A stretch of 64,000 nucleotides of DNA, from positions 1-64,000 of the forward strand of contig OZ199839.1 of assembly GCA_964304625.1 (NCBI GenBank). Reading direction: 5' to 3'. Source of the stretch: Kudoa neothunni (taxonomy: Eukaryota > Cnidaria). Shown piece by piece: positions 12,741 to 24,949 of the stretch. How positions within the stretch are numbered: position 1 is the first letter of the stretch; every line of letters begins with the position of its first letter. Position numbers and translations under genes: made by a program. The notes below the pieces were generated by a model, which saw nothing but the letters and a program-made list of their open reading frames with translations, was not told the origin of the DNA and did not search any database.

Positions 12741-13115
12741 GCCTTTTTCCGCTAAAAAATTCGATAACCTTAGACTCTTTTTATTTTTGCTATTTTCTCA
12801 AAAGGGTTTATAAATTAAATCTGATGACAACGCGATTAAAAGAAAATAGTTTACTCCCTGACCAAACGACAAGGCGTTGTGCGTACTGTTTTGTATATGC
12901 ACCTATCGGTCATCATTTTTGACATCAAAATATGGCAACACCACTTGAACATTTTCTCTTCCTCGTCTGTGGTTGCTACGATATTTATAGATAGATAGAT
13001 ACATCGACACAACGGTATATAAATTTGCCATTTAATCACTGAAATTACAGCAGGCCAGATTCCTAGTTGCCGTCCCGCGTATGCGCAAGGGATTCTAACG
13101 AAACATTTTCTTATA

Positions 13116-15038
13116 CGGTAAGGTCTCGATATAGAGGGAAAATTTTGGGAATAGCAATCTACCAATCTACCGCGCAATATGAAGATCTCACCCAATATCG
13201 AGGGTTTGTTCGTGTGCATTATTTTTTTCACGGAAGAAATAATCTATTTTTTATCTTTGTTCAGGCCGTATACTTTATATATAGGGCATTCAAACAGAAT
13301 ATGTGCGAAATAAGGATGGTGGATTATCAAGCAGTATTTATGACTGTTTTTAGGTCACATATCGAGACTATTTGATTTTCCTAATAATAATCAGTATCAA
13401 CATTGCATTTTGCTGATCCTGAGACGTTTTTATAAGGTTTATTGTTTTTTTTCTTCGTGTATAACCTTTCCTTGTTTCAATTCAGCAATCTCATCCGCGT
13501 TGTAATGTAGTTATGTAGCAATAGATTAAAAATAAATCAATTCTATCACAGTCGTACAGAAATGCAATAATTGGTGATATAATATTTACGTTAAATTTGC
13601 CATAATATATGTTTAAAAATTTCTTCTTAAATTAATCTTACGATTTCTGAATAACGGATATTTGTCGAAATAATTTTCAATAATTGAACTCGTCACCATT
13701 TCCCACTCTGCCTTTAATGTACTTGGACACTCAAAGATAATATATTGGAACATCATCGTAGAATCATTAAAAAGAAACCGACTAGCGAATGATTTCCTGC
13801 AGTTAGACTTTTAAATAATGGATGATCACAAAATCTATTGATTTGGTTACACAAGAACCTAGTATTCTTTGGAAGAAAGCTCATTTCGATATAATTAAAC
13901 TGATTCATTGATTGAGGAGGATGAGATTTTCAACGTTCAAGAATAAGTTTTTCAATTTTATTCGTCAAACTGCCTACCAATGTTTTGAAGGATTTCGAAA
14001 ATATAGCTGCTGACACCTAGCCATTTTGTGGAAAAGATAATTTACTGGGAGGTTATTGACTCCATGAAAACAAGATGACTTTTACAATTTTCCTACGACC
14101 TGCAGAAGGAATTTCTCGCCTTTGAACGAAGCAATTACCAATTACCATGATGGTGAGGTGATGCGTTTTGTCGAGAACTTCATTCCTTTCAAATCGATTT
14201 CATTTTCTAATGGCATATGTTCATTGTTACAACTGTTCGTAGATGAAAACATTATCGTCCGAATTGGTAATTTCTACACATTTTTACCTCTGTAAATCTT
14301 CAGGAACCCATTAGATCCATTCAATACGGTATTTATATCAGTACTTCCAACTTTATCATGCAATATAATGTTCTTCTAACAGTGATTAATCTTGATATTT
14401 GGAAATAGATACTTACCGAACAATACGTTTTTAATTTTTAGGATTTTGGCTACTGTTTGCAGTTTATTTGTTGATTAGAAATCCAGAATTCTTTTTCCTC
14501 TCGCCGAGGCACAATCCAATTGTGAAGTCAGCTTTTAAGCTCGCTATCTTTTCCATACCTTAATTCCTATGCGTTCAATGGAAATATTTGAACTAATTGT
14601 ATCTGCTTATTTTGAAAATAATCCATCGAGAGAAGAATTAATTTTGTTGACTCAATATTTAATGTCCATCGGGTGATAGGTGACATTAGCTACTTGGCAA
14701 ATTAAACTCTCATTAATCATACATTTGGATCATTGTATTAATTATATAGACTTGTAATATTGAATAATTTTCTTTTATTTCATTTATATTTGGTTAACAT
14801 CTTCACATTTCAAATTTTCCAATGCATTAAAGGGCGAATTAAGCGGATTGTTTTCCCGAAAAAATAGCCACGCAAATAGCGAGACCCTCTATCTCGATGA
14901 TCCCAACTTTTTAAACTTAATTAACAGTCTATATGAGATATAGTAAAGTTTAAAATGTAGTTTTATCGAATCTCTTGAATATTCAGAAATAAATAATAAT
15001 TAAAAATGGAAAACCCACGCTTTATCGAGGTCTTACTG
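13116..15038. mobile_element. Pogo/Tigger-like element, degraded
   Basis: Inverted termini read CGGTAAGGTCTCGATATAGA on the left and CAGTAAGACCTCGATAAAGC on the right (inverted), each next to TA (13114-13115 and 15039-15040). Terminal CAGTxxxACCTCGATAtxxxG is characteristic of pogo/Tigger transposons. I found no convincing DDE or CENP-B-type helix block inside the 1.9 kb. A second copy of the terminal motif (CCCTCTATCTCGATGATCCC) at about 14888-14907 suggests a partial duplication or a second nested end. Confidence 0.5.
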
Positions 15039-15819
15039 TAATTGAAAATTTATTTGCGAGCCATAGGTTCCCGATCTCTGATGTAGTAAATAAAGGTTGC
15101 CAACTTATTAAGCAATAACAAGGCACAAATATAGTCGGATGTGGCTATTAGTCCATTTATGTAATTCCGTAATTTTTCTTTAAATTTGTTTTTATATTAC
15201 TTAAACAAAAAATTAAAGGATTTTATGGTAATAGTTATGTCAAAGAGCATTAAAAAAGTTTATTTTAATCTTGAGTTTAGGCAAGATGATAATAACATAT
15301 TAGAGACTCTACTAGATAACTGTTTTATTATGTAAAGTTCGGAATCGACTTTCATTCAAATCTCACTCTAACAACGAGACCTTTCTTAACTAGCGCAGTT
15401 TCTATCTCGTGAATAAAGCTGCTGTTAGGCCCAAGGCATATTTATGTGCTTAACGCAAAGTTATAGCTTTATCCATCATATTTGACCGAAATAAATATTT
15501 AAATATTGTGAGTTATAAATTTAGATTAAATAAAAAAATTAAAATAAGGCTTTTGGTCTGATCGTTATACTGGGCTGCATTAGTCGCTCTGAATTGTGGA
15601 TATTTTATGTGTTAAAACAAAGTTAACATGAGATAACGACGGTTGTGGCTAAACCAACCAGATCTATCCATCCCACTAAGTATCACAGAATATTTTATGT
15701 TACATTCATCCTAGAGAATTATCAATTAAATGTCTTATATTGACTCTTCCATAGTATGCTTAATGGATTTACTCTAGATATAACGTTTAAATTTGTCCTA
15801 AAAATATAAAATTGGATAG

Positions 15820-17558
15820 ATGATTGGGGTATCCAATCGTTCGTGGCGAAATCTATTGAAATATGTGAATGGGACACAAATAAGTCACACGAAGTCGGTG
15901 TGCACGTTTTCTATGAGTTATCTTATAAATATATGTATATTCATGTTGCTCGAATCAAGCATAACATTTTTTTCCTAGGTACTCTGAGGAGGATTACGAA
16001 AGATATACAGATGAATATTCTGAATATATAGCCCCTTTAGGAGAATTCGAAATACACATAAATAATAAAATCAAAATCGATGGGAAAAGTGGTGGCTTAA
16101 TTGATTTGCTAAGAAACAACTACAATTTCAAAAATGGAGAGATTCGTATTTTTTTATTATAAAGCTTAGTATAATATAAATTCTAGTACCTATTCCATTC
16201 ATTACCATTTCTCCTAGTAAATTTTCGGTTGGAATATTAACCAACAACCCTGATCTATATGATGAATGGATGGTGAAACAATTCTCCATCAATGATAAAA
16301 AATACACCGCGGTTGTGAATGACTTTTACTGTTTGGCTCTCGACGACATCATTTTCGAATCGTATAATCGACTATACCTTGTATATCATTTAGACATTCG
16401 GTTATGTTTACTTACTATAGTAATAGATACAACCTAAACATGAATCAGGTATTTCGATGAATGGCCTTCTTCATCCTTGTCTTCTAAGTGGAGTCATACA
16501 GAATCATCATAAATCAGCTCTATCATCCCGATGTTTTTCAAAACCTAAAATTAAATTCAACGTTGATTTTATTGGGTCGTATGATTGGAAAATTTGCAAA
16601 GCTCTAATATTCTCGATTATTCGCGATGGTCGAATTTGTGGCAAAAACCATGGTTGCAATTTTTCAAACCTCACCAAAAGACTCATTTCTAAGGAGATCA
16701 GAAAAATCTATGTATATTTATGTTTATTGAATACATGTAAATATTTTAAACCTAGCTCTATAATAATTATTACCAATTTACTGGAGGAACCAGTGTCAGT
16801 CTATTGAAATCATTAATCTATCATCGACATACAAAGTGTTCCAACGATAAAATTCATTCTATCGATGTATTTAACTCTTACGGAGTGATAATGTAATGGT
16901 GTAAAGGATAGGAATAAAGTCGCGTATGAATGTTTTTATTTGGATATAATGTACATTCTTATGTTGGATCGAGCTTTCGATAATCAGGATGCATCCATAC
17001 ATGCTGAACCATTGTAGCGATAATTTATCGTGTTACGTGGACTCTTATTAAAAAATTTAGGCCAACTTATGAATCTAAAAAGGATTATATTCACTTATTT
17101 GCTGACTCAATTTTTGGTTCAATATTCTCAGTGGAGCAAAATACTATAATGTAAATAGGTTGTTTTATACCTTATTAAATTAAATTGAACATAGTGAAAC
17201 AACCCACATAACAGATTTCCAACAATATTTGACTACTAGCATCAGTTTAATAGCGCCCACCACATCATTGTTCTCGACAACATCAATAACAGTTAAAGTC
17301 CCTATAAGTACGAGTGTTCAGACAATTTCATCCTCTACCTTGGAAGAAATTTTCATCGCTAATTTGCCAATATCATACGGTAGAAATAAAATTAAAACCA
17401 TTCTGAAACTACAAAGGATGCGCTCATTAATTACAACAACATGTATACTATCGCTTGTTTTGCTGGCTTTACAAAGCTTTTTATTTTACTTGATTTTCAA
17501 TAAAAAATCTACCTGCCTCCAAAGACCTGCTGATTTTCAATTTAGTAGAATGCGATAA
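15820..17558 (+). CDS. Type I membrane protein, Ser/Thr-rich stalk
   Basis: Multi-exon gene, partly resolved. Exon 15820-15934 (DWGIQSFVAKSIEICEWDTN...) splices over a 44-nt intron to 15979-16145 (YSEEDYERYTDEYSEYIAPL, then EFEIHINNKIKIDGKSGGLI). That splices over 41 nt to 16187 (PFITISPSKFSVGILTNNPD...YNRLY). Phases agree at both junctions. One or more middle exons lie at about 16445-16710 but their borders are unclear. The last exon, 17215-17558, enters in frame after ACAG and encodes a Ser/Thr-rich, mucin-like stalk, one transmembrane helix (CILSLVLLALQSFLFYLIF) and a short tail. The layout is that of a cell-surface receptor or adhesin. I do not recognise the ectodomain family. The signal-peptide exon was not found. 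It shares PSxxxxGIL(T/N)NN with the gene at 28.2 kb. Confidence 0.6.
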
Positions 17559-17559
17559 T

Positions 17560-18127
17560 TCTTTTCTTTATTTATTCTTGCTTATTCCAATAAATTATTA
17601 CTCTGTCATATTGTTTATCTGTTTATGTTTGTCGATTTATTTGGCTATAACGCTTTAAGTGACCACTGATATTTATTTAATGCACATAATTTATTCTAGT
17701 TTAGCAATTTATTGCATATAGTTTTACAGCTTGAATTTGTGTTGTTGTCAAATAATAAATAAATAAACATTACCTGATTACATTTAGAAGATTTTAGGAT
17801 GATAATAATAAGTCGATTTTTCTACATTTTTATATTTTATTTCATATTAAGATTAATTAATTTCATAATTCATTAACTTAGTTATAAGCTGAAAATCTTT
17901 GGAACGGAATTTGTTGGCACAAGGCCTATGTGGTTATTTTGGAACAAAATTAAATTACGATTATTAAAGTAATGATAAGTGGCTACTAAATTTTTCCAAT
18001 AATGCTAAAAAATTTGGTTTTAAATTTTATTTGGATTCATTGTGAGTTATATATTAAACGATACTGCATTTTTTAACCTAAAGGAAAGTCAGAAAAAATC
18101 AAGGCGTAAAATAATAGTACAATAATA
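17560..18127. other. 3' flank and spacer
   Basis: AT-rich sequence with possible AATAAA-type polyadenylation signals after the membrane-protein stop codon (AATAAATTATT at about 17589, AATAAATAAATAAAC at about 17753). Nothing else is recognised. Confidence 0.4.
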
Positions 18128-18812
18128 TAGTAGGCAATCGATAAAACGTACTTTCGTCAATACGAGGTATTCAAAGTTGATATTGGGTGACACGTTTTAT
18201 AATGTTTTTTGATTGTAAAAAGGGAATAATCTTGAAAATAATTTTTAATCAAACTAGGGAATTTCTAATCTGTTATATCACGTGGCCAGATAATCATACG
18301 CTCTTTTTTCGTCAAACCACGTAGATTATATTGTTTATATAAAAAACGAGGGAAAAATTTTAACTTTAACGATTGAATTGTTGAGCTGATAGAATAATTT
18401 TTTAAGATATCTATCAAGAAATGATCTTTACAATGAAAATAGAATAAATTTTATTTCAGGACAATGTTGGTTGCCACTTAAAAAATGTTATAGATGCACA
18501 TAAATAAAGATTTTAGGGTAAAAATATAAAGAAAATTTTTTCATGTTGCACTGAAAAATAAAAATAAAATAGTATTTATAATTTTTAAGAACTGACCATT
18601 CACTAAATTTTATCCCAATGTAAAAGGATATAAATATGATTAAAGTAAAAATTGCAAATTATTTTTCGGAAAATTAATCTTAATGTTTTTTAATTCGAAT
18701 TAAATAAAAGGTGTAATACCCATGCGGAAAAATAGAGAAAACACAAAAATAATATCTGCACACAAACGTTATGATGGTCCTTAGGGGATTACGCATTATC
18801 GGCCGCCTATTG
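18128..18812. mobile_element. MITE family A, complete copy (copy 2)
   Basis: A 685-bp non-coding element. The left end reads TAGTAGGCAATCGATAAAAC and the right end, inverted, ACAATAGGCGGCCGATAATG, giving an imperfect inverted repeat of about 25 bp built around AGGYNACCGATAATRCG. The interior matches the copies at 4015 and 60086. No transposase relic was seen, so the superfamily is not known. The target duplication is not clear (TA or a longer AT-rich site). Confidence 0.62.
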
Positions 18813-18814
18813 TA

Positions 18815-20850
18815 AATGACAAGATTGGTATATTTAATCACATACTAATATTAATAGGAAAATATATTTCAATTAAAAATTATTACTAACTATATAAAAT
18901 AAATTTTGTCACAACATCAAGTAAACACAATTTGATACGTTTTCGAGAAAATATAATATCTAAAAGTTTTATTTTTATTGTGGAATAAATCATTTGAACC
19001 AGTTAGAATAAATATTAAATTATATATAAAATTTAAATAGTAGTTTATAAAGAGAATTTAATCATAAATATATTGAAACTCCATTATTAAATTATTTTTT
19101 TACACAAATGATTAATATACAATAAAATTAAAAAAATATTTAAATTCAAGAAAATAAATATTATGCAACATTTATTATATAAAACTAAACCTGAAGATAT
19201 AACATTTTGAATTTATTTCCCCTAAATTAATTATCATATATTTTTTTACATTCATAATCATAGGATGAATTTTTTAATTCAATAGCTAAATATATCTATT
19301 ACATTTCAAATTATAGAATAAAGGATGTTATACAATCTACATAATTACATTCCGGCAACTATCTTATTTATTAACATATTTTATTAAATTTCATAAAGAT
19401 AAATTTGATACATCTTTATCGCCTTATTTACAAAAAAAATGTCGTTGACGCAAAGGTTTACGAAAGATTAACTTAATAACTGAGAACTAATAATAAACAT
19501 TTTTGCATCAAATATACAAAATACGATCACCCCATATAAATAAATTCTAAATGGACAACAGAACAATTTTTAGTGTACGCATTTTCATTCAATATTTTTA
19601 TAAATCTTGCCCTGAAAATTTTATAAAAGAAGTTACTAAGAAAATATTGAAAAATAAACTACTATTTAGAAATAAAGTTTCATATGATTAAAATATTTGT
19701 AAAATGAGTTTAATTAATTATATACAAACGAAAATATTTAGAGGCAGATATAACAATGGAGTTGATGAAATGAATCCGTTTTTAACACTAACATCTAATA
19801 TATTTTATCAAATCTTATTTTTATTATTTTATAATTTACTTGTTACTAACCGTGATACCCGGTCCGGCTACGCTCGGGGTGTTGGGAATATTTAATCTTG
19901 GAAAAAAATTGAAATAAAAATGTTTTAAATTGTATTTTTTAATATAATTAACGTTTCATTATGTTAATAGCATAAACATCTGCCCGAAGTTTACTGCGCG
20001 AAATAAACAGTCATAAACGAAACAACAAAATTTTACTTAATAATGTAAGCAGTTATTATATTTAAGAAGAAACAGGAAAAACCCAATATAAATACATTGA
20101 AAAAACTATAATACAAACAAATGAACCTTATTTCGTTTAAATCTCATCATCATTATTTGCTGCATCCGTGGTTTTAAGAAACCATGAAAAGCAAATAGAA
20201 ATCGACGTATACGTGAGGAATTACAACGGAATACAACTATACAGTCAACGTATAAAGGAATATAGAATACGAAATTGAATTCTCACTTGAATTCTTTTAT
20301 TGGCTTGATAAGATGAATCATACCTACAAGAATGTGGTAAATTAATTTTTGAACATGGAATCTTATAAACGCTTACCAAAGAAATTTTGTCACATGCAAA
20401 ATCTTGAAAAATGCAGACAACAACGTTCAAAATACTTTCACAAGTATATTCAAAGATATAACAACAAAATACAAAGCCACTTTTAGATCTAACGCGTTTA
20501 TTTAATCAGGATTTGTTGTTTCTTTAAGATTTGGGGTCAAATTGGTCTTGGAATTGGATCGTAGTAGCTTTAAGACGATGGCGAACCGACATTTTACAAA
20601 ATGTATTTCTATGAAGATTTGCATATGCAAGCTTAGAATTGATCAGAAACACGTTTCCAGAACAGATACGTATTTTTCTAACACCCAAGATATGTTTAAC
20701 AATCAAAATAGCTATACTTTCAATTTTAAGCTTGTTTTGGAAATCCATCCAACTTCTAATGCCATTACAATGATAGATATTGACAGCATTCTTAAGAAGA
20801 AAATATAGGTTGATATAACACTCCAAGTCATTATTAATGGCCCCCATAAA
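18815..20850. other. AT-rich spacer with unplaced ORFs
   Basis: Very AT-rich to 19.7 kb. At about 19848-19888 there is an isolated GC-richer motif (GTGATACCCGGTCCGGCTAC, then GCTCGGGGTGTTGGG) of the type found at the edges of invertebrate interspersed repeats. Minus-strand frames at 20245-20430 and 20524-20847 show no domain I recognise and overlap plus-strand frames; they may be tail sequence of the Helitron remnant just above. Confidence 0.4.
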
Positions 20851-21234
20851 GTTAGATCAGCAGCATGAAGTATTAGACATTTTTTTGTAAAATTAACGCA
20901 ACACACTTCAAACAGTAATCGAAACATAATAATCTCATAACCTACTGCAACACCCAAAATTAAATGTCGGGGATGATGAATGTTATCAGTTTTGCACTCC
21001 AAAAATTGGCAAACAAAAATGTGTCGTGTAAAGTTTCTACTTATATCGCTTAATGATGATACAATGATGTTGTTCCACATAACATGGTAGATAATTCCGA
21101 AAAATGAAATCAAAGAAACATTGTTTCATATAAATAAATTTGAATGAAATTTATATAAAAACTGAATTTAAATAGGCGAGTAAGATCCATAAAGATAAGA
21201 AAATGATAGCATAGCCAGTTACCGTAATATCTCC

Positions 21235-21790
21235 CTATAAACTATATTTTTGGTCCGACCATTCATTTGGAGAAAAACTGTATAAATTGTGTTTGGAACC
21301 TACCCTGGAGTTGGCGACATACAACTGCTCATGAGAAAAACGCGGTTGCTCCAAATTTAAATTGGCAACTTTGAAGGTTTGCTCTTGGGCCTTATTTACG
21401 AACATTGCAAAGCATGGTTTGATGGGAAATAGCAGTCTTCTAAAATTAAAGGTGGCGTCTGAAGGAGCAATCGGAATATTTACATTCTCTTAGGCACAAC
21501 CAGTTACGATAGTGGCCAAAATAAGATAAGACATTGGTGAATCCAAATTTCTTAGCAATACGATTGAGGTGCCTATCTTTAGGAGAAGTAGAAGCAGGTG
21601 GATTTCGATTTGAAATACGTATTGATTGCGATTCTTAATCACACTCCCGCTATAATGTTGTTTCCACAGCTCTCCTCTTTTGAATTCGCCTACTTCGACG
21701 TAGCGTTGAACTGTGCGTACTAAATTGTATATCCATGCGAACAGTCTATTCGAAAGCGCGGTTGAGTGTGGGGTGCCTTGGTGCGTAGAG
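21235..21790 (-). pseudogene. Helitron helicase C-terminus, remnant
   Basis: The minus strand encodes FNFRRLLFPIKPCFAMFVNK, then AQEQTFKVANLNLEQPRFSH, then EQLYVANSRVGSKHNLYSFS, and ends at a TAG at 21235. This is the final part of the PIF1-type helicase of Helitrons, usually seen as LQFPVRLAFAMTINKAQGQ followed by FSHGQLYVALSRV. Helicase motif VI residues S-R-V are present. The usual KAQGQ is KAQEQ here and GQLYVA is EQLYVA, consistent with decay. Above it (about 21660-21750) an Arg-rich block (RRSRRIQKRRAVETTL) resembles the basic repeats some Helitron proteins carry. The Rep domain is not visible. Helitrons move by rolling-circle replication. Confidence 0.72.
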
Positions 21791-22220
21791 TCAAAAATAT
21801 TAACTCTAAAAACAATTAGGGATGCGATCGAATGATAATGTTTAATTGCAACAACTTATTCGCAAACAAATGTTTTGAGGAAGAAAAGAAGAAATTTCTA
21901 ATGCATAATATTAGAGTACTAGATGCAAAACATCAATATTAAAGTAATTGGAGGCGGAAGATTTTGCATGAAATAATAAAGTGTTAATTAAATTAATCAA
22001 TCTATCGATAAAAAAATTACCAGATTATGAGATGAAGATGTTTTACAGACTTTCGATGTTTTTCATTTCATTTAATAATTATAATAATAATAATAAATAA
22101 TAATAATAATTTAAAGTATTTGTTTATTGTATAAATTTGTTTTCAATATTACATCGATACACAGATTTATCGCCCATAACCTCTGCCCTAGGTGGCTCTA
22201 ATCCTCTCGATCATCTAAAG

Positions 22221-22858
22221 CAATGTTTCCCAACGTGGGACGTGGAAAATCCGTGGCATGGATAATTATGAGATAATTGGGCAGTATGGCGCACATTGAA
22301 ATTAATACTTCGATTATTTATCTTATTTATTTTTAAGCCAACTTTAATATTCTAAAAAAATACAAAAGCACTGATCAATTTATATAAAAACGTTTAACAT
22401 GGTTGTTGCTCAATAAAATCGGAATGATTATAATTCAAATGTCGTCACATTTATAACCGTGATTCCTTCCTTTTTTGACTTATCCAAAGACAATATTGAT
22501 TAATTGTCAATATTAATTATTTAATTTCGGTTTATAAGCCCGAATACAAAAAAGTTTTTCCTGGTGTGGGTTAGATTACCACAAGTTTCATTTAACGCGA
22601 CTTTTGACTGAATGAAGAAGTATAACTGTTAATTTTTAAAGTCCATCTATGAATTAAATTGGATCTGATCGAATATATTTTAATTCTAATGAAAATGAAA
22701 TATATATGTGTCATTTTCTAATTTTAATGTGGCATGAAACTTTATTCAAAATTATAAGCAGTTTAAGTTAAAAAATCAATACATTTGAAAAAGGTGGGAC
22801 GCGGAACTTATTTTAAAGAAAAAGTGGGGCACGATAGAAATAAGGTTAGGAAACACTG
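22221..22858. mobile_element. hAT-type MITE (family B, copy 2)
   Basis: A diverged 638-bp relative of the element at 4368. The left end is CAATGTTTCCCAACGTGGG and the right end, inverted, CAGTGTTTCCTAACC. The two copies align along most of their length (for example ACAAAAGCACTGATCAATTT in both). The flanking octamers are ATCTAAAG and ATATTAAA, so no clean target duplication remains, which makes this the older insertion. Confidence 0.78.
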
Positions 22859-22864
22859 ATATTA

Positions 22865-24945
22865 AATATAATAGAATATAAGGTTTATAAAAGATTTTTT
22901 CATACATTATCTACAAAAAACAAAAATATATTATTCGTAAAATTTATTCAGCATTGCCAAAAGCTTAGATAACATGCATTCGTGAATAGATACCTACTAT
23001 TAGTATCTATATTTATTCGGCGCCACGGATCCCCTAGGTCAGGGATTGGCAATCCGCGGCTCTCCACCTTATGTGTATAATATAAACTACAATATCTCAG
23101 GTTAAAAAAGTGGAGAAATCATGTAATTCCTAGCCGCCGAACTCACTATTACGTTCAAATTTTGAATTATCATTAGACTTAAACCATTTTTTAATGAAAA
23201 CATATGGGTAATGAAGGAATGTGTGGAACTCCAATTTCACCAACTTGAACTAATTTTTTTAATTTAAAACCTAAAAGTTAAATGTAAAAAGAAAAGATTC
23301 AGTAAAAGTAAATAATTTGTAAATGTTACGAATCCCTCACATAACATTATCCTATACACCTGCAATTATTAGCTAGACAAAATAACTTTTGATGTTCCCA
23401 TTTCTTCTGCATTTTTAAAATTGAAAATTGATTTTATCACTATATAAAATTGATCACTAATAAAAAGGTTAACATTACACTGAAATCTCTTAAAAATAAA
23501 CTTTAGAGTATTAAACATAATACACAGAATTTGTTTATATACACAATAAGTCATTAAATTAAACTTAAGGAAGTGTTAATGATTTTTCCTGATTAAAAGT
23601 ATTTTTTAGTAAACTTTCCTTCACAAAAAAATAGTTACAATTTCATTTTGATCAAATGTTATCCATTAAAAAGAATTCTATTGTAATATTAAACGTTCTT
23701 TAATTTTAATACCAGTAAAACCCCGCATAAAATATCGTTGAAACAATATATTCAGTAAAATATACTAGATAGTAAGTAATCCTTTCAATTTTAAAATATT
23801 AAATTATATGATTGATTTTCTTTTTGTGGGCGATAATATTCACAAAGATATCTTTTTTTATCGTTGGTTAGCTGTGTAGAGGTTAATGGTAGAATTTCTA
23901 ATTTATCATAGTGGCAATTATTTAAAACGAAATTACAGTATTATTTGAAGTAATCAGAATAATTAAAATGCATATATTTTTAATTTTAATATTTCCTCCT
24001 GCATTATATACACTAATAATCAAAATAATGGATTAGCTAAAGATAACGCATACATAGACTAATTTGATAATTTTCCCAGGTTTTTTTAAAATATATGTTT
24101 ACATAGTTTCAAGGATAGAAATTTTGATTTTCGAGTCTATATTTAACGTTCGACCCTTAAGAATCCACGGACTACCGGTTGAAAATCATTGTAATCGATA
24201 TTTCATTACAACTTTTCATAACACGGCGATCCATCTGTAAGTGAAAAAACCCCAGCATAACGTTTTAGAAAAATATATATAACTTCAAATGTTTTAAATG
24301 AAAATGTGGTTTCCTTCATAGTTAAAGATATAGTCATAGGTAAAAATTTTGTTGTAACAACTAAAAAAATAACTTGGTTTAACTCGCGACTAGTACATAC
24401 CATGCACCCTCAAATATGGTGGGCATTATATTGTTTTAGTTGAATGATGGACATTAAATCTCATTTTCGGGGTCGGTCTTATATTTGTGTTAGACCAAAA
24501 TCTCTACGCATTATTTAGCTCAAATAACAGAATTGACAACGAATTTTTTTAAATACACAAAATAATATTTTTATTGAACAAAATACGACGTAAAAAATAA
24601 TAAGATTTATATTTTATTAAAAAATGATGATAAAATGACAATAAATACCCAAATCAACTGTCTATAAAATATTACATCATTAAAATATTTAATATTAACT
24701 ACCCGACAAAATTACATTGTTATATATATTTTTATGTAATTCAGAATATCCAAATTTTGGGTATTTTACTAAGTCTTATATTAAAAACTCAACAATCAAG
24801 AACCAAGAATCAAGAATACCATTAGGTCTTCTTATTTTGGGGGAAACTACATAATCAAACCTATAGAAATGTACATAATGTAGAGAGTGAACGAAATTAG
24901 TAAAGTGATAATATAAGCAGAAAACGCATTTCTTTTTCTACGAAA
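22865..24945. other. Spacer downstream of ABCF3
   Basis: No gene recognised. Minus-strand frames at 23369-23554 and 24206-24403 have no domain signature and are probably chance. The last few hundred bases before 24950 lie just downstream of the ABCF3 stop and should contain its 3' untranslated region; AT-rich sequence on the minus strand offers several possible polyadenylation signals. Confidence 0.45.
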
Positions 24946-24949
24946 TACA

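Larger units (their letters stand above)
8700..12888 (-). mobile_element. hAT transposon (ZBED5/GTF2IRD2-like), split
   Basis: Minus-strand transposase blocks of one hAT gene lie on both sides of the Merlin element, so this is one older transposon with a later insertion. The 5' end appears to be at about 12888, where the minus strand starts CAGTACGCACAACGCC, in keeping with hAT ends that start CAG. The other end is not clear; a GC-rich patch (about 8716-8752) lies near it. The two arms flanking the insert are about 0.3 kb (8.7-9.01 kb) and 1.2 kb (11.71-12.89 kb). Confidence 0.7.

Noticed and set aside
12851-13375. Overlapping frames on both strands around 12.85-13.38 kb
   Set aside because: They cross the hAT 5' end and the pogo-like left end, have no domain, and occur on both strands.
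14580-14730. Homeodomain-like string (AYFENNPSREELILLTQYL then TLATWQIK)
   Set aside because: The spacing is loosely like a homeodomain helix 1-3, but two stops lie in the middle, the WFxN core is absent, and it sits inside a decayed transposon.
20524-21113. Two overlapping minus-strand frames of 107 and 133 codons
   Set aside because: They are in different frames over the same bases, show no domain, and a plus-strand frame of similar length overlaps them.
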